A stretch of 64,000 bases of DNA from Fragilaria crotonensis (taxonomy: Eukaryota > Bacillariophyta > Fragilariophyceae > Fragilariales > Fragilariaceae): NCBI GenBank assembly GCA_022925895.1, contig JAKSYS010000285.1:1-64000 (forward strand), written 5' to 3'. Positions 20,719 to 31,950 of the stretch are shown piece after piece. The notes beneath the pieces are model-generated. The model worked only from the letters and a program-made list of their open reading frames with translations, was not told the DNA's origin and did not search any database. A program made the position numbers and the translations under genes. Each line of letters opens with the position of its first letter. The first letter of the stretch is position 1.

Positions 20719-21696
20719 ATGCCACATGCCACACGCCCCCAACACTGGGTAGAAAATCTTCTCCTCTCCTTCCACAACGATTTGGTTTCGCGCAACGAGG
20801 ATGAGTTCGATGAGGACAGGGATGGTGTTGTGGTGATGGTGCTTTGGAGGTTTTATGATGTCGTGCTGACATTGCGGTCAACAGTTGGTGTTTCTGGCGT
20901 GATGCGTGCGGAAGCCCTCATGTCATTGCCAGTGACGAATGGGACAACGTACTCGATCAGAAATGAGAATTGCCCTGATCCTGGTGCAGTCTTCTCTAAT
21001 GCTTCTTTTGTGCCTCGTATCGTTCATCAAACATACACAAGTAAGGTCCTCCCAAACAATTTTAGGCGTTGGCGAGACGAATGTAAAAAGTTGAATCCTT
21101 GTTGGGAGTTCAAGCTTTGGACTGATGACGACAGTTTGGATCTAGTTAAGACGTCATTTCCGGAGTTGCTTCCAACCTATGAAGGCTACGATATCAAGAT
21201 CAAGCGAATCGATGCTGCTCGCTATATGATGCTGTACAAATATGGAGGAGTGTACATGGACATGGATGTAACATGTCTTCGAGGCTTCAATGAATCGACC
21301 TTTCGACAACCAAATACCTCTTACACGGCACAGCAGCATGCGTCCAAGGCAGCTAAACCTTTTCGTGAACAACGAGTCGCAAACGCCGTTATGGCATCAT
21401 CACCTCGTCATCCGTTCTTGTCCGCAATTCTTCAACGGTTACCTGAAACGAAAGATCTGAAAGTCCTGTGTGCCACGGGCCCCTGTTTCTTGACCAATAC
21501 GATTGATCAGGAAGGGCAGAATACCGCAATTGTCGAGTTTCTGCTGAAAGAAATGTTCTCCACAAGTTACTACGATAAAGATGGCATAGTCTTGTGTTCT
21601 GTGAACAAAACTGCCTGCATGGATCGCTACCCAGGATATTTGGTCTCCTTTTGGACGCATACGTGGGGTGCCAAAGACTTTGACGATGGCAAATGA
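20719..21696 (+). CDS. GT32-type glycosyltransferase (DXD, OCH1-like)
   Basis: The catalytic part contains VPRIVHQTYTSKVLP, WRDECKKLNP, ELLPTYEGYDIKIKRIDAARY and the nucleotide-sugar/metal site YKYGGVYMDMDVTC. The last two together are the hallmark of the Gly_transf_sug (GT32) family, which includes yeast OCH1 mannosyltransferase. A later VANAVMASSPRHPFL and TGPCFLTN agree. The likely site of action is the Golgi, adding a sugar to a glycan or glycolipid. The start is uncertain: ATGs in frame lie at 20719, 20836 and 20902. A start at 20836 would give an N-terminal hydrophobic stretch (VMVLWRFYDVVLTL) that could serve as a signal anchor. The gene ends WTHTWGAKDFDDGK, a typical family C-terminus. 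It looks intact apart from the undecided 5' end. Confidence 0.82.
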   Translation: MPHATRPQHWVENLLLSFHNDLVSRNEDEFDEDRDGVVVMVLWRFYDVVLTLRSTVGVSGVMRAEALMSLPVTNGTTYSIRNENCPDPGAVFSNASFVPRIVHQTYTSKVLPNNFRRWRDECKKLNPCWEFKLWTDDDSLDLVKTSFPELLPTYEGYDIKIKRIDAARYMMLYKYGGVYMDMDVTCLRGFNESTFRQPNTSYTAQQHASKAAKPFREQRVANAVMASSPRHPFLSAILQRLPETKDLKVLCATGPCFLTNTIDQEGQNTAIVEFLLKEMFSTSYYDKDGIVLCSVNKTACMDRYPGYLVSFWTHTWGAKDFDDGK

Positions 21697-22430
21697 CCAT
21701 TGAAACCCCGCTAGTTGTGATTTGATACCAGCCAATCTCTGAATCCGAAGACTAGCCTCGGCCTACCTCCATCAAACGAGCACTGTCGTCACTATAACCT
21801 ATTCAGTACAGGAGAAGAGGAGAAGGACAAGAAACAAATCCAGACAAGGCCTGCAAATGTGCCCCTCAAGGTTTTACCATTCATGCAGACTTTCCCTTTC
21901 ATTTCCTAGGTCGTGGTTGTCTCCATGAGTATAACGATGCGATTATAGTTTGAGCATCCCATCTCGTGAGTATCCCCTCTGGCTTATTTCCTGTGGCGGA
22001 CCATCATGGTCTTTGCAGGGCTGGAATCTTCAGTGGACAATTGTTGAATTAGCATGGTCTCGTGTGTTGTAGTGTTGGTCGACTGCGGGAACCATTCCTG
22101 GGCGTTTCGGCAACGTTAGTGCAACACCAGGACTTCATGGCTTACATTCTGCCATGTCACGATTTCTCCATTCCCCTTGCACACAAACGACCTTGTGTTG
22201 AATGAATTCAGCAGTACTTTTATAGCACGGTTTACCGGAAGTATGTATGACTTGCCGCTCGCCCTCGTCGAAACAGATTCCTATGCGCATGATTTTTGCA
22301 TCGGGAATCAGGGAACAGACACCCTACGGGAGTAGTTACGTACTGTTGTATACATTTATACATATACAGTGACCGTATGTCTGGCACCCATATCCCACAT
22401 CCGATACGCAGGTCTAGTGTCTATTCTACT
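21697..22430. other. spacer
   Basis: About 730 bp without a recognisable gene, RNA or clear repeat; it leads to the palindromic left edge of the next repeat block. Confidence 0.4.
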
Positions 22431-23465
22431 TCTGTCGTTAATTAACGACAAATATTTAATTAAAGACACTTTTCAGCCTACGCTGAAATCCGACTTCCCT
22501 ATGCAACCTGTCAAAACTGACAAGACCATCGTGTCAAGCATGGTCTCAAACCCAGTGGGGCGTATGGGTTTCCTTTAACTCAGATGAGAACTTTCGCAAT
22601 TAGACGTTCCCGACGACGAGGGTTGATTTATTTTTTAGTTTTCTGTTTTTTTCTCTTCAGGTGAATTACGTAGAATATATACCGTAACTCACGACAGACA
22701 GCAGAATTTCATGACACATTTGATCCTATGATCAGATTATGCTCCTGTCACGTTCAACCGAAAGTAAGGGCAGCAACGTGTTCATCATTTACATACCTTG
22801 GTGGGGCATATGGAAGGTTTGCCTTCCGTTCAAGTTCTAAAGCAGCAGCATTGACAAGAAAAACAGAGGTCCAACAGCAAAAAAAACGTTGAAAAATCAT
22901 GTAGAAAACGTACCAATCTCTACGGCAACTTAAAATCGTGTAGAATATATACCGAACATCACGATATTTTGCTGGTTTATGACACATATTTCCCTTTGGG
23001 TTAGAACATGCTCCTATCACATGTAACTGAAAGTGAGGTCATCACCGGGTTCACCATACATTGAAACGTGACTGGGCATATGGGAAGTTTGTCTGAAGTT
23101 TGTCTGAACGTGAAGAAATTAGACCGCAGTTCTGCATGGCGAAGTGCTCAACCCACTAAAACGACCAATGAAAATCATGTAGAATATATACCAGGCCCAA
23201 CGACAGATAGTTAAGGGCCTCAAAAAATACAAAACAGAACAAATTATCCTTTGCCGCCCACTTAAGCGCATTTCATGATGATTAAAAAACAGTATTCTTT
23301 GTCAACATTTCAAGAAATGGAATCATTTGTTGTATTCTTGATGCCGATGGTCGATGTCAATTGTTGTGTAGCCCATAGTAATAATTGCACGACAGACCGT
23401 CTTGCAAACGTACGAAAATGTTGTCTTTAATTAACGACAATTGTGTCGTTAATTAAATATTTTGC
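22431..23465. repeat. about 1-kb repeat block with palindromic AT-rich ends
   Basis: Both ends carry TTAATTAACGACAA-type palindromes (22434-22465 and 23422-23459), arranged in partly inverted order. Inside, a diverged unit of about 240-270 bp recurs: TAGAATATATACC at 22671, 22941 and 23180, each with nearby CACGAC, CATGACACAT and ATGCTCCT(G/A)TCAC words. No coding frame is seen. This could be a non-autonomous transposon built of tandem units, but no target duplication was found. Confidence 0.5.
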
Positions 23466-23486
23466 CCAGGAGAATAGCCACTAGTA

Positions 23487-23496
23487 GTATAATTTA
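23487..23496 (+). repeat. 10-bp target-site duplication, left
   Basis: GTATAATTTA immediately before the GAGATTTTCCAG terminus; identical to 30584-30593. Confidence 0.85.
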
Positions 23497-23859
23497 GAGA
23501 TTTTCCAGTCTGTTTTTTCCAGTCTTTAGGCATGACCGTCATTCAGGTCATTCTTAATTTATATCGTATTCATTGGTTTATTATTTATAAACACCGAGCA
23601 TGACATGCATGATATCACGCATGGCATGCCCTGAAATCAATAGTTGGTTATACAACAATGAATGTACAGTACGACAAGCTGCACATTTTTGTACATATGC
23701 GTCCGATCTTACCATACAAGTACTAGCTACAGTAGCGTGACTACTAACGGGAGCAGTATACTTCTACAGCTACTAGCACCGATACTAGTACTCCAGTAAC
23801 AGTACTGTACAACTACCTCTACTGTAGCAGTACCACTACCATTACTGTGCATGTGCTAC

Positions 23860-24055
23860 TACTTTCCAGTACTAGTACCACTGGCAAAACCATTAACAGT
23901 ACCGCTTTGTACTGCTAACAGTACCGCTACTATGAACAGTACCACTACCATTAACAGTACCACTACCATAAACATTACCACTGCCATTAACAGTATCACT
24001 AACAGTAACAGTAACGATACCATTACCACTACCACTACCACTACCACTACAACCC
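23860..24055 (+). repeat. ACC/AGT triplet microsatellite in left arm
   Basis: Imperfect runs of AGTACC, ACTACC and ATTACC words, ending in about seven clean ACCACT units. It is the mirror counterpart of the GTAGTG run at 29346-29460. Long Thr- or Val-repeat reading frames here are products of the repeat, not genes. Confidence 0.85.
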
Positions 24056-25494
24056 AACCCCTCCTGCGGCTTCCTTCCTGGGGACTCATTTATAATTCAT
24101 GTCTCTGTAATCCATGTTGGCACACTGTGTAACTTGCTGTGCTGCAATTTGACAATGTCAACAAGTTACAAGTCTTTGGGCACTCATTGGCAACATTGCC
24201 CTGATTTTGGGGTCCGTAAATAGCAGCAAAACTATAGTGATGGTCGTTTCCTAGTGACTGTGAATGCTAAAGATTGTCCTACATTCTTTAGAAGGACAAA
24301 TACTGATGACAATACTGATTGTTTGTCATTTCAGAGACTAAAAGAGTAACTGAAGATGGAATTGACTTGGCGTATGATTCATTGGAGTGCACATTACAGC
24401 AGATTGAACTGAATTCTTAGGGAATCAAAAGGTAGCTAGTTGTGAAGAGTGCATCAATACCGTTTCTTGCTGCTGAAGTTGGTGATGCTTATGGTGCTGG
24501 CATCAATTAAGCAAAATGCAGTGTTGTTGTGTCTACGTATCCATAAGAGTGCTGTATGATGTGAAATGGTGAGCAACATTGGTCCTGGAATGGAGTTAAG
24601 CAAGCATTGGGTGGGGTTTTCTTGGAACAAACATCCATCCTAGGCATATCCATTGGTTCGTCCAAACAGACATGCTCTTGTCAAGACACTTCACCCACCC
24701 AGGACTGGAGCAAGCCTGTGTGTGACTATTGAGTGCATCAATCAACTGATTGACAGAGTGGGATGGATGCTTCAAGGGAAGAGGATCATCAATATTGAAT
24801 TTGAGATGTTTGGATCAGCTCAAAGCGGCTTTCCTCCTTTCATCTAGAGTCATCTCACCCCAGGCAAAGAAAAATCACAGTCTTCAATGTTGTCCTCATC
24901 CTGGGGTAGGTTTGTTATCATCATCCACACCAAAACCCTGCGCACAAAAATTTGATGCATCTTCAACATTGAAACTGTTGGACCTTCAATAGGACTCTCC
25001 TCTTCAACTTCAGCAGCCACATCCACTTCAACTTCAGCAGCCACGTCCACCTCAACTCCATGATCATTTAAGTTGGTACATCAGAAGGTGGCGGGTTTTA
25101 CATGTAACAAATTTGGTACGTGTACCATTTTTTGAGTCCAGTACAGTGCGTAATATTTTTTCCTCTGTACTATGTATGACTTTGTCTTATATCCCTTGTA
25201 CTTGTTTTTATCCAGTACAGATGCGCACCATCTCATGGTACAATCAACATTTTATCGTTTGTGTACCATAGCTGTTGATGTAGTAACATTTAGCTGTGGC
25301 CATAAAACCCCTTTTTGTTGGGTGTAATGTCGTCCATTGCTCACCATTTTGTTTGTATTGTAATAACTATGGCTGTACTCGTGGCTAACTAGTATCCAGA
25401 GTACGGTACTCCACTATTTTCCATTCTTCCATTGCTATCTACAACTCAACACCAACTAACGCGTTGAATTCAATTCAACGCAAACTCAACAAAT

Positions 25495-25810
25495 GGTCAC
25501 CCGTTGTGGCTGTTCTCGACATGGTGCCCTGCTGTGCCGTGCACCGGCCAGCCTGTCTCTGCTGGATTGAGGCATGCCGGGACTGCAAGAGGCATCTCAA
25601 GTTTACTCCACTGGATGGCGGGTTCACTTTCATATCACCTTGACTTCTATTGGCAACAACAAGCGGTCACCAGGTGTGGCTTTTCTCCTCTTGGTGCCGC
25701 ACTTTTTGCTGTGCACCGGCCTGTCTCTGGATGGAGGCATGCCGGTGACTGCAAGAGGCATAAAGAGTTAAGTCCACTGGATGGCGGGTCCACTTTCATA
25801 TCACAAGCCA
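25495..25810 (+). repeat. 170-bp direct repeat in the MULE loop
   Basis: Two diverged copies begin near 25495 and 25665. Each carries GTGCACCGGCC, GGCATGCCGG, CTGCAAGAGGCAT, CCACTGGATGGCGGGT and CACTTTCATATCAC. A shorter inverted relic, GCCTCCATCCAGAGACATGC, lies at about 26331-26350 and again near 26391. No family recognised. Confidence 0.7.
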
Positions 25811-27519
25811 TGACTTTCATCAGAATTGTCAACGTCACTGGAGCCAGTGCTGTAGCTGCAATAAAGAGTGTCATTGTTGTTAGCAATTTCCTTGAGGTTG
25901 TCACCAAAAAAGACTTTGCAGATCAATCTACTACGACACTAGTACCTGTTGATTTCTGCCACTGCACAGCGGCACTCCTTCTTCTGCTTTATTCCTGCTA
26001 CTGTATTATCTGCAATCCTCAGGATGAGCTCTCTATTTGAACAGTTTGCACCTTTCTTCACATTGCTGGTTCTTTGCTTACCTCTCCAGAATGTGCTTTG
26101 TCTTTCAATTCATAGTATCGTATGCATCTTTGTGTGTTTTGTTATTTTTTGAGCCTCCTCGTGCTGTGCATTGTTGCTGGTTGGTTTCCATTATGTTCAT
26201 GCTGTTCCTTTTGGGTTCAAATCCTGCAGAAAAATCAAAAACCTCTATCAATTCTATCTCCTCACATCGCCACATGTACTGTGTAGGGTACTACTATATT
26301 GGGACTCAGGGACTGTGCAAATGGACAGCGTGCCTCCATCCAGAGACATGCTGTCTGTCCACAATACCGGCAATGTGCAGGTAGCAACATGCATCCATCC
26401 AGAGACATGCATGCCCCAAGGTGAAGAGAGGATGTAACCACAAAAAATAGGGAAGGAATTGAGAAAGGGATCAAGATGGGTGGCTGCCATGAGGCAATTG
26501 GGGTGTTGAACAGAATAGAATGTGTATTGATGGACAACAAAGAAAGTAGAGGAGTTGTGCGTGAGAAGTATGACAGGATGATGGGAGATAACTTGTAGAG
26601 TACGTAGTGCTTGAATGTTAAAAAGGGCGGAAAACTATGGAACAATTGATACATATAGTTGTTCAGCATAACCATGGAAGTGTTTAATGGATCAAAATGA
26701 GAACGATGAGAAATGTGATTGTCAGACCAAACATTTAGAAGTGTTTGACATAACACAGGTGTGTACATGGGTGTAAAACAAACAGTACACCTGTAGCAGC
26801 AGAGAGATGTACAGCATACATCTTGATATGTGACACCGTACCAGATGGTGTATCATATATGGGACACCAAATGAACATGGGGTACATCTACACTTAAATA
26901 TTACAATGGTATATACGTATGTACATTTTGTGACAAAAATGATCTAATTTTGTAAAATGATGTACTATGAAATACTTGGTGTAAAAGCCGCCACCTTCTG
27001 ATGTATGATTAAAGGAGTGCTCATGATTAGAAGCTAAACAATCTTCCAATTCTTGAGTTCTGATCCTATGGACATCACATTGTGTGCAACTCAATGATCC
27101 TTGTTGGTCAAATTGTGTGATCAAACAAGTTCTCTCAAAACTGTCTTCTCAAATTTTTTGCTAACATGGATATTGAAACTTTGAAAAGAATGCAATGTCA
27201 CTTTTATTTGAGTCCACAGAGCAATCACCAGGTAAAACCTTCAAGAACTTGTGATTTCAACAACGTCCACAGTAATTGCAATAATAAAATAGCAGTGGTT
27301 CCCAACTTCTTCAGACTGAGCTTTTCTCCTGCAAGATGCATTCTCAACTTGTTCTTATATGATTACAACACTCAAAATACTGCCTCAGTTACATCCATGG
27401 AAATCTTATTCTCTGACTTGTGAACCTCCATTTGTAGACAAGTTTTGTGCGTAGAGAGAATGACAACCGCAACTTGCTGATAGGCTTGTTTTCATAGTAT
27501 CTTGAATTAAACGTCTACA

Positions 27520-28620
27520 GTTTTGCGTACCTTGGCAACATAGTCTTCATCATCAGTGTTGTCACTTAGATAAGCATCCATCTTTGTTCCTACTTTCATG
27601 TATTGGACTTTTAATTCCTCCAATGGCACATTTTGCTTGTCAGATGATGCACCAAACTTCTTCTTTCACTTAGCTGCCTTCTTCTTTGCTGCTGTTGTAG
27701 CTGTCACAGCAGCCAGCAGCTGGTGCTTGTGAGAAAGATGGGTCAAGCCCCTTTCCACAGTTTTACCTTTACCAACTTTCATTCTACCGGTACTCGGCAT
27801 TTCTCACTTTCCAGTAGAAACAGCAGGAGCAGCAATGGGTGCTTCTTTCCTTTGAGGAGCTCCATGTTTGGTGCCGATGCCATCTTCTCTGCAATACAAT
27901 TGCTATGTCTGAATGGCATCAAATCATTAATTTTTGTTACTTCTCTTGTCAATTTGCCTACATTGCTGGAGGGATGTGGCAATGTTGTGGGGGGTGCACA
28001 GCAAGTTGTTGTTAAACCTGGAATATTTTCCATTTTGTCTCTTATACGCGTCAATGGATGCACCTGCTGAATCATTGTTGCACTCAAAACTTTCTTCTTC
28101 CCCTTCCATGCGGGTAAGGAGCACCATAACTTGTGTAGCATCTTCCTCTCCTTTTGCAATTTTGGCTAGGAAAGTGGTGGTTGCCTTGCTGGTGTATTTT
28201 GTGGCAGAAGGCAAATCTGAGATATGTGCTGCAAGACAATAACCCACATTGTGTCACCACTTAGTTTGCTTGATTGGAGTGACTGTCGCTCCCAACCAAA
28301 AAACCTACTATCACTTGTGCCAAAACACCGTCAAGTGATCTAGCATGAATCCAATACAAAGAGGGTGGTCAATACCATGCATCACATCAGCAGGTTCACA
28401 GTATCTGGAATGTGCGGTCTCTTCACTGCCAAGACTGTTGAGGATTTGCATCTTCTGGAGCCTCAGAACAAATATCTTTGTCAACAAGTGTACCACAGAC
28501 ATCACAATGATATCATGCCTGACCAATTGCCATGAAATTGGATCTCAACTGCTTGTTTTAAGATGCAGTGATCTACTCAAAGATTTGTTGAAATTTATCC
28601 AATGAATCATACTAGCTTGA
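27520..28620 (-). pseudogene. decayed coding-like segment inside the MULE
   Basis: On the minus strand several frames read like protein rather than random sequence: HISDLPSATKYTSKATTTFL and MVLLTRMEGEEESFECNN (about 28240-28050). A Lys-rich stretch follows, then VPLEELKVQYMKVGTKMDAY (about 27630-27570) with an acidic ending. Stops and frame changes separate them. I do not recognise the family. It may be the remains of a transposase-associated gene or of a captured host gene. Confidence 0.35.
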
Positions 28621-29345
28621 AGTCTCCAGTATGAAGTAAAGAATGTCGCAGGAATTGTGACACAACCTTTTTGAGTGAATCCATTTCAAAAATCCTGAAT
28701 CTTACAACAGAGACTTGGAGTGTGGATGGGCAATAGCAACTTGGCATGTGAAGAATCCAACAGTGACAATCATGTTGACAGTCACAACAAATGACTAGAG
28801 CACTTCTATTGGTACTAGTAGGAAGTAGTACATAATACTCACTCCTATGGGAAAATTCTTGAATTGTTCAAGATGCCAACACCATAAGCAACACCAACTT
28901 AAGCAGCAAGAACCAGTATTCATGGTGTGCTCTTCACAGTGACCTTTTGGTACCATGAGAATTCAGTGTGTAATATGCTCTCCACCAATGAAGCATACAA
29001 CAAGTCAACTCCATCTTCGGTTACTCTTAATCTCTGAAATGACAACAATCTGTATTGTCATCAGCATTTGTCCTTCTAAAGAATGTAGGACAATCTTTAG
29101 CATTCACAGTCAATAGGAAAGGACCATCATTAGCTATATTATGGCTGCCTTTTACGGACCCCAAAATCAGGGCAATGATGGCATCAAGAAGTGCCTAAAA
29201 GAATTGTAACTTCTTGTTGACATTGTCAAATAGCAACACAGCAAGGTACACATTGTGCCGACATGAATTATAGACGAGTTCCCTGGAAAAGAAGCTGCGG
29301 GGTTGATTGTTCTGGTAGTGGTATTTGTAGTGTTAGTGGAGCGGC

Positions 29346-29460
29346 TTGTAGTGGTAGTGTCGTAGTGGTAGTGGTAGTGGTAGTGGTAGTGGTAGTGGTA
29401 GTGGTAGTGGTAGTGGTAGTGGTAGTGGTACTGGTACTGGTACTGGTACTGGTAGTGGGA
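29346..29460 (+). repeat. GTAGTG microsatellite in right arm
   Basis: More than ten GTAGTG units followed by GGTACT units. It occupies the position symmetric to 23860-24055 in the inverted arms. Confidence 0.9.
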
Positions 29461-29726
29461 CCAGTACAGTAGTGGTGCTAGTGGTATAGTACTAACGGTA
29501 GTAGTATCACTAGACTGTAGCTAGTAGGAGATCGCTCGCCTACGAAAATGTGCAGCATGTCGTACACATTGTACTGGTACTGTAGGGTATGAACATAGCA
29601 GCATACATTGTTGAAAACAGAGAATACGATACTGGTACGTAGTACAGAATTGATTTCAGGGCATGCAATGCGTGAAATCATGCATGTCATGCTCGGTGTT
29701 CATAAATAATAAACCAATGAATACGA

Positions 29727-30498
29727 TTATGTTATGTAAATAATAAGATTGTCTTGTGTCCCGTAAGATAAAAAATTCCACAGACATGAAGAACCGGACG
29801 AAATAGATGAAGACAACGATGCCGTACATGTATACGGAACGCGGTGTACCAGTACCGTGCAAGCCCCGGCCAGACGTCGTTATCAAAAGTATCCATACCT
29901 GAAATTCAGGATGTACGTCCGGACGAAATCTTGGCGTAGCCCAGATACCGAAATCGCGGCCAGACTTTTGTCGTATCCTCACGCCGGTTACATGCATATA
30001 ACGTTTTTGTTGGCGGACGAAACTATTTGTACTGATTGCCGTAGGCATGAACGGTATGCTCGGCCAGGCGATTGTTCCTGACCGAACAATGCATTTTTCA
30101 TACCAGTACACTGAAAGCCGTGTGCCGGTACAGTGCACGGCTCGGCATAGAGCTGCAGTATGAACATATAATGTACGAGTATGACATATCATATATGACA
30201 TGCTGACTACAGTACGTTGTACGTACTTCATACCAGTGTATATACATTTTACGAAGCTACAGTACAGTACTGCAGTCTGTCCCAGAGCACCAGTATGTGC
30301 TGCAGTACGTCTACGAGCTACAGTACGTGCCATGTTCCAGTACAGTGCACGGCTCGACAACGACCACGAAAGTATTGAACACAAGGGACCAGGCTTTGGA
30401 AAAAAAAAAACTACAGTACATTGTACTGCATACTGAAACCATATTTTGAACCAGACCCCTCTACGACATTTGCGGCCAACGGCCGCCCGTCAGACTGG
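29727..30498. mobile_element. about 770-bp insertion in the right MULE arm
   Basis: The left arm runs continuously (…AATTTATAT|CGTATTC…), while in the right arm the corresponding junction is split by about 770 bp. The insert contains GTAC-rich, partly inverted sequence and no recognised gene. The 242-residue minus-strand frame that crosses it begins outside and has no domain. Its ends and any target duplication are unclear. Confidence 0.55.
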
Positions 30499-30583
30499 TA
30501 TAAATTAAGAATGCCTTGAATGACGGTCATGCCTAAAGACTGGAAAAAAACACGCGATGACTGCCTAAAGACTGGAAAATCTC

Positions 30584-30593
30584 GTATAATTTA
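30584..30593 (+). repeat. 10-bp target-site duplication, right
   Basis: GTATAATTTA immediately after the CTGGAAAATCTC terminus; identical to 23487-23496. Confidence 0.85.
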
Positions 30594-30667
30594 AGAAAAC
30601 AGAAGGCGTGGTCATTTCTGAGCCGTCAGTGACCTTCACAACCAATTTCATTTTAGATGTTGCTACG

Positions 30668-31597
30668 ATGAAGATGGAAGAAAGGCAACTAACCAGAGTG
30701 CTGCAACTACTCTTCTTGGTGGCATTACTCTTGAATTGTTTATCTTCCAGTTATTCCATCATCTCCCAATTTCAAACTCAAAGCAACGAGGAGAATCCGC
30801 TCCTAGCGTCCGTTTCAGCTGTGCAGATAGTGCCGACATGTCCCATGAACGCGACTCCCATCGTAGAAGCATTTACCACTGTCTATAACGAAGGTGTTTG
30901 GAATGGTAAAGATCTTAAAGTCTTCGAACAAGGTCCTGGTGCCTATTACTACAATGCCGAATGGCCGCACCCTGCGCGTTCCAGTCCCTCTGGTGAAGGG
31001 AGCAATTTAGGACCAAGCACGATCGTTTCTTTGGACATTTTGAGGAATCTCATCAAGAGCGAAAACATTACTTCCATGGTGGACATGCCGTGCGGTGATG
31101 CCAATTGGATCTTTGACAGCTGGGAAACGGACAGTCTGCCGTTGTACTTGGGTTTAGACATTGTGCAGCATGTTGTAGAGGCAAATGCAGTCCGTTTTGC
31201 TCATCACAAGAACAAGTTCTTTCGCCATTGGAACGGAGTGGCGTGTCCTATTCCTCGTTACATCAAGGCAGGGGAGATTGAAGAAACTCCTTTCGAATTG
31301 ATTCACGTCCGTGATGTTGTCCAGCATCTCCGGCAACCTGATGGAGTGAAGCTGTTCTGCAATGTCTTTCGTTCAGGGGCAAGGTTCCTTGTCACGACAA
31401 CGTATCCAGCGGAGACATCGAACACTGCGCTCGACTCGCCAGGTGGATTTTACCGCAACAACTTGCTGCTTCCACCATTTGACTTTCCTGAGGACATGGC
31501 CTGCACGCCTACTCACCCCGCCCATGAGCTCGATTCCACCTGCGTTTTTGATCTCAAACAGCCATTCGTGTCCTCCTTTGTTTCCAATAAATGTTGA
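30668..31597 (+). CDS. secretory SAM-dependent methyltransferase-like protein
   Basis: A 309-residue frame from ATG 30668. Residues 8-29 (TRVLQLLFLVALLLNCLSSS) form a signal peptide or signal anchor, so the enzyme probably faces the lumen of the secretory pathway. The middle carries a class I methyltransferase motif I, MVDMPCGDANWI (about residue 138). The acidic end of strand 2 follows in YLGLDIVQHVVEANA, then a FELIHVRDVVQHL segment typical of post-I motifs. The ending VSSFVSNKC is short and Cys-terminated. The fold is assigned from these motifs and the substrate is unknown. It lies next to another methyltransferase-like gene (minus strand, 31951 onward). It starts only 75 bp after the right target duplication of the MULE, so its promoter may lie inside that element. 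Confidence 0.7.
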   Translation: MKMEERQLTRVLQLLFLVALLLNCLSSSYSIISQFQTQSNEENPLLASVSAVQIVPTCPMNATPIVEAFTTVYNEGVWNGKDLKVFEQGPGAYYYNAEWPHPARSSPSGEGSNLGPSTIVSLDILRNLIKSENITSMVDMPCGDANWIFDSWETDSLPLYLGLDIVQHVVEANAVRFAHHKNKFFRHWNGVACPIPRYIKAGEIEETPFELIHVRDVVQHLRQPDGVKLFCNVFRSGARFLVTTTYPAETSNTALDSPGGFYRNNLLLPPFDFPEDMACTPTHPAHELDSTCVFDLKQPFVSSFVSNKC

Positions 31598-31950
31598 ATA
31601 TAACGGCTGAAGGTTTAGTTGTTGTTTGGATGATGCTGCTAATAAGTTAATGACATGACCTGCACTGTAGTCTACAGCATGGTACTGGTAATATTTCTAT
31701 CGAACTGTGCATGGTGGTCGTCTCGTCACGCTGTTGTTCTTACATGCCTGAATTTGTCATGAACGTCGGGATGTTAAGGACGAAGTATGGTATGAAGCAG
31801 TTGTGTTGATTTAGCATGTTGCAGAAACAACTACTTTTAGTTTATGCTAACGGGATTCATCGCACGGCAAGAGTATTGCAAGCAAGCAGTGCCGGAGGGG
31901 CAAACACCACAATCATTAGAAACCCAAATGTGCGCTGGAGATGACGTCCT
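31598..31950. other. spacer between convergent methyltransferase genes
   Basis: About 350 bp, no gene; it holds the 3' ends of the plus-strand gene at 31597 and the minus-strand gene at 31951. Confidence 0.5.

Larger units (their letters stand above)
23497..30583. mobile_element. Mutator-like (MULE) element with long inverted arms
   Basis: About 7.09 kb starting GAGATTTTCCAGTC and ending with its complement, flanked by a perfect 10-bp direct repeat GTATAATTTA (23487-23496 and 30584-30593). The two arms are inverted copies over most of the left 1.6 kb. Matches are 23497-23646 with 30583-30499 plus 29725-29650, triplet microsatellites with each other, 24070-24560 with 29280-28760, and 25075-25105 with about 27012-26980. 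Arm identity by eye is roughly 75-80 per cent, so the element is old. A target duplication of about 10 bp, long arms and a GAGAT terminus fit Mutator-type elements. No MULE transposase is recognisable. Weak coding-like stretches remain (about 27500-28620 on the minus strand). It may be non-autonomous or very decayed. Confidence 0.72.

Noticed and set aside
29263-29472. poly-valine reading frame
   Set aside because: It is the translation of a GTAGTG microsatellite in the MULE arm.
29656-30384. 242-residue minus-strand open frame
   Set aside because: It crosses the junction of an insertion in the MULE arm, has low-complexity composition and no recognisable domain.
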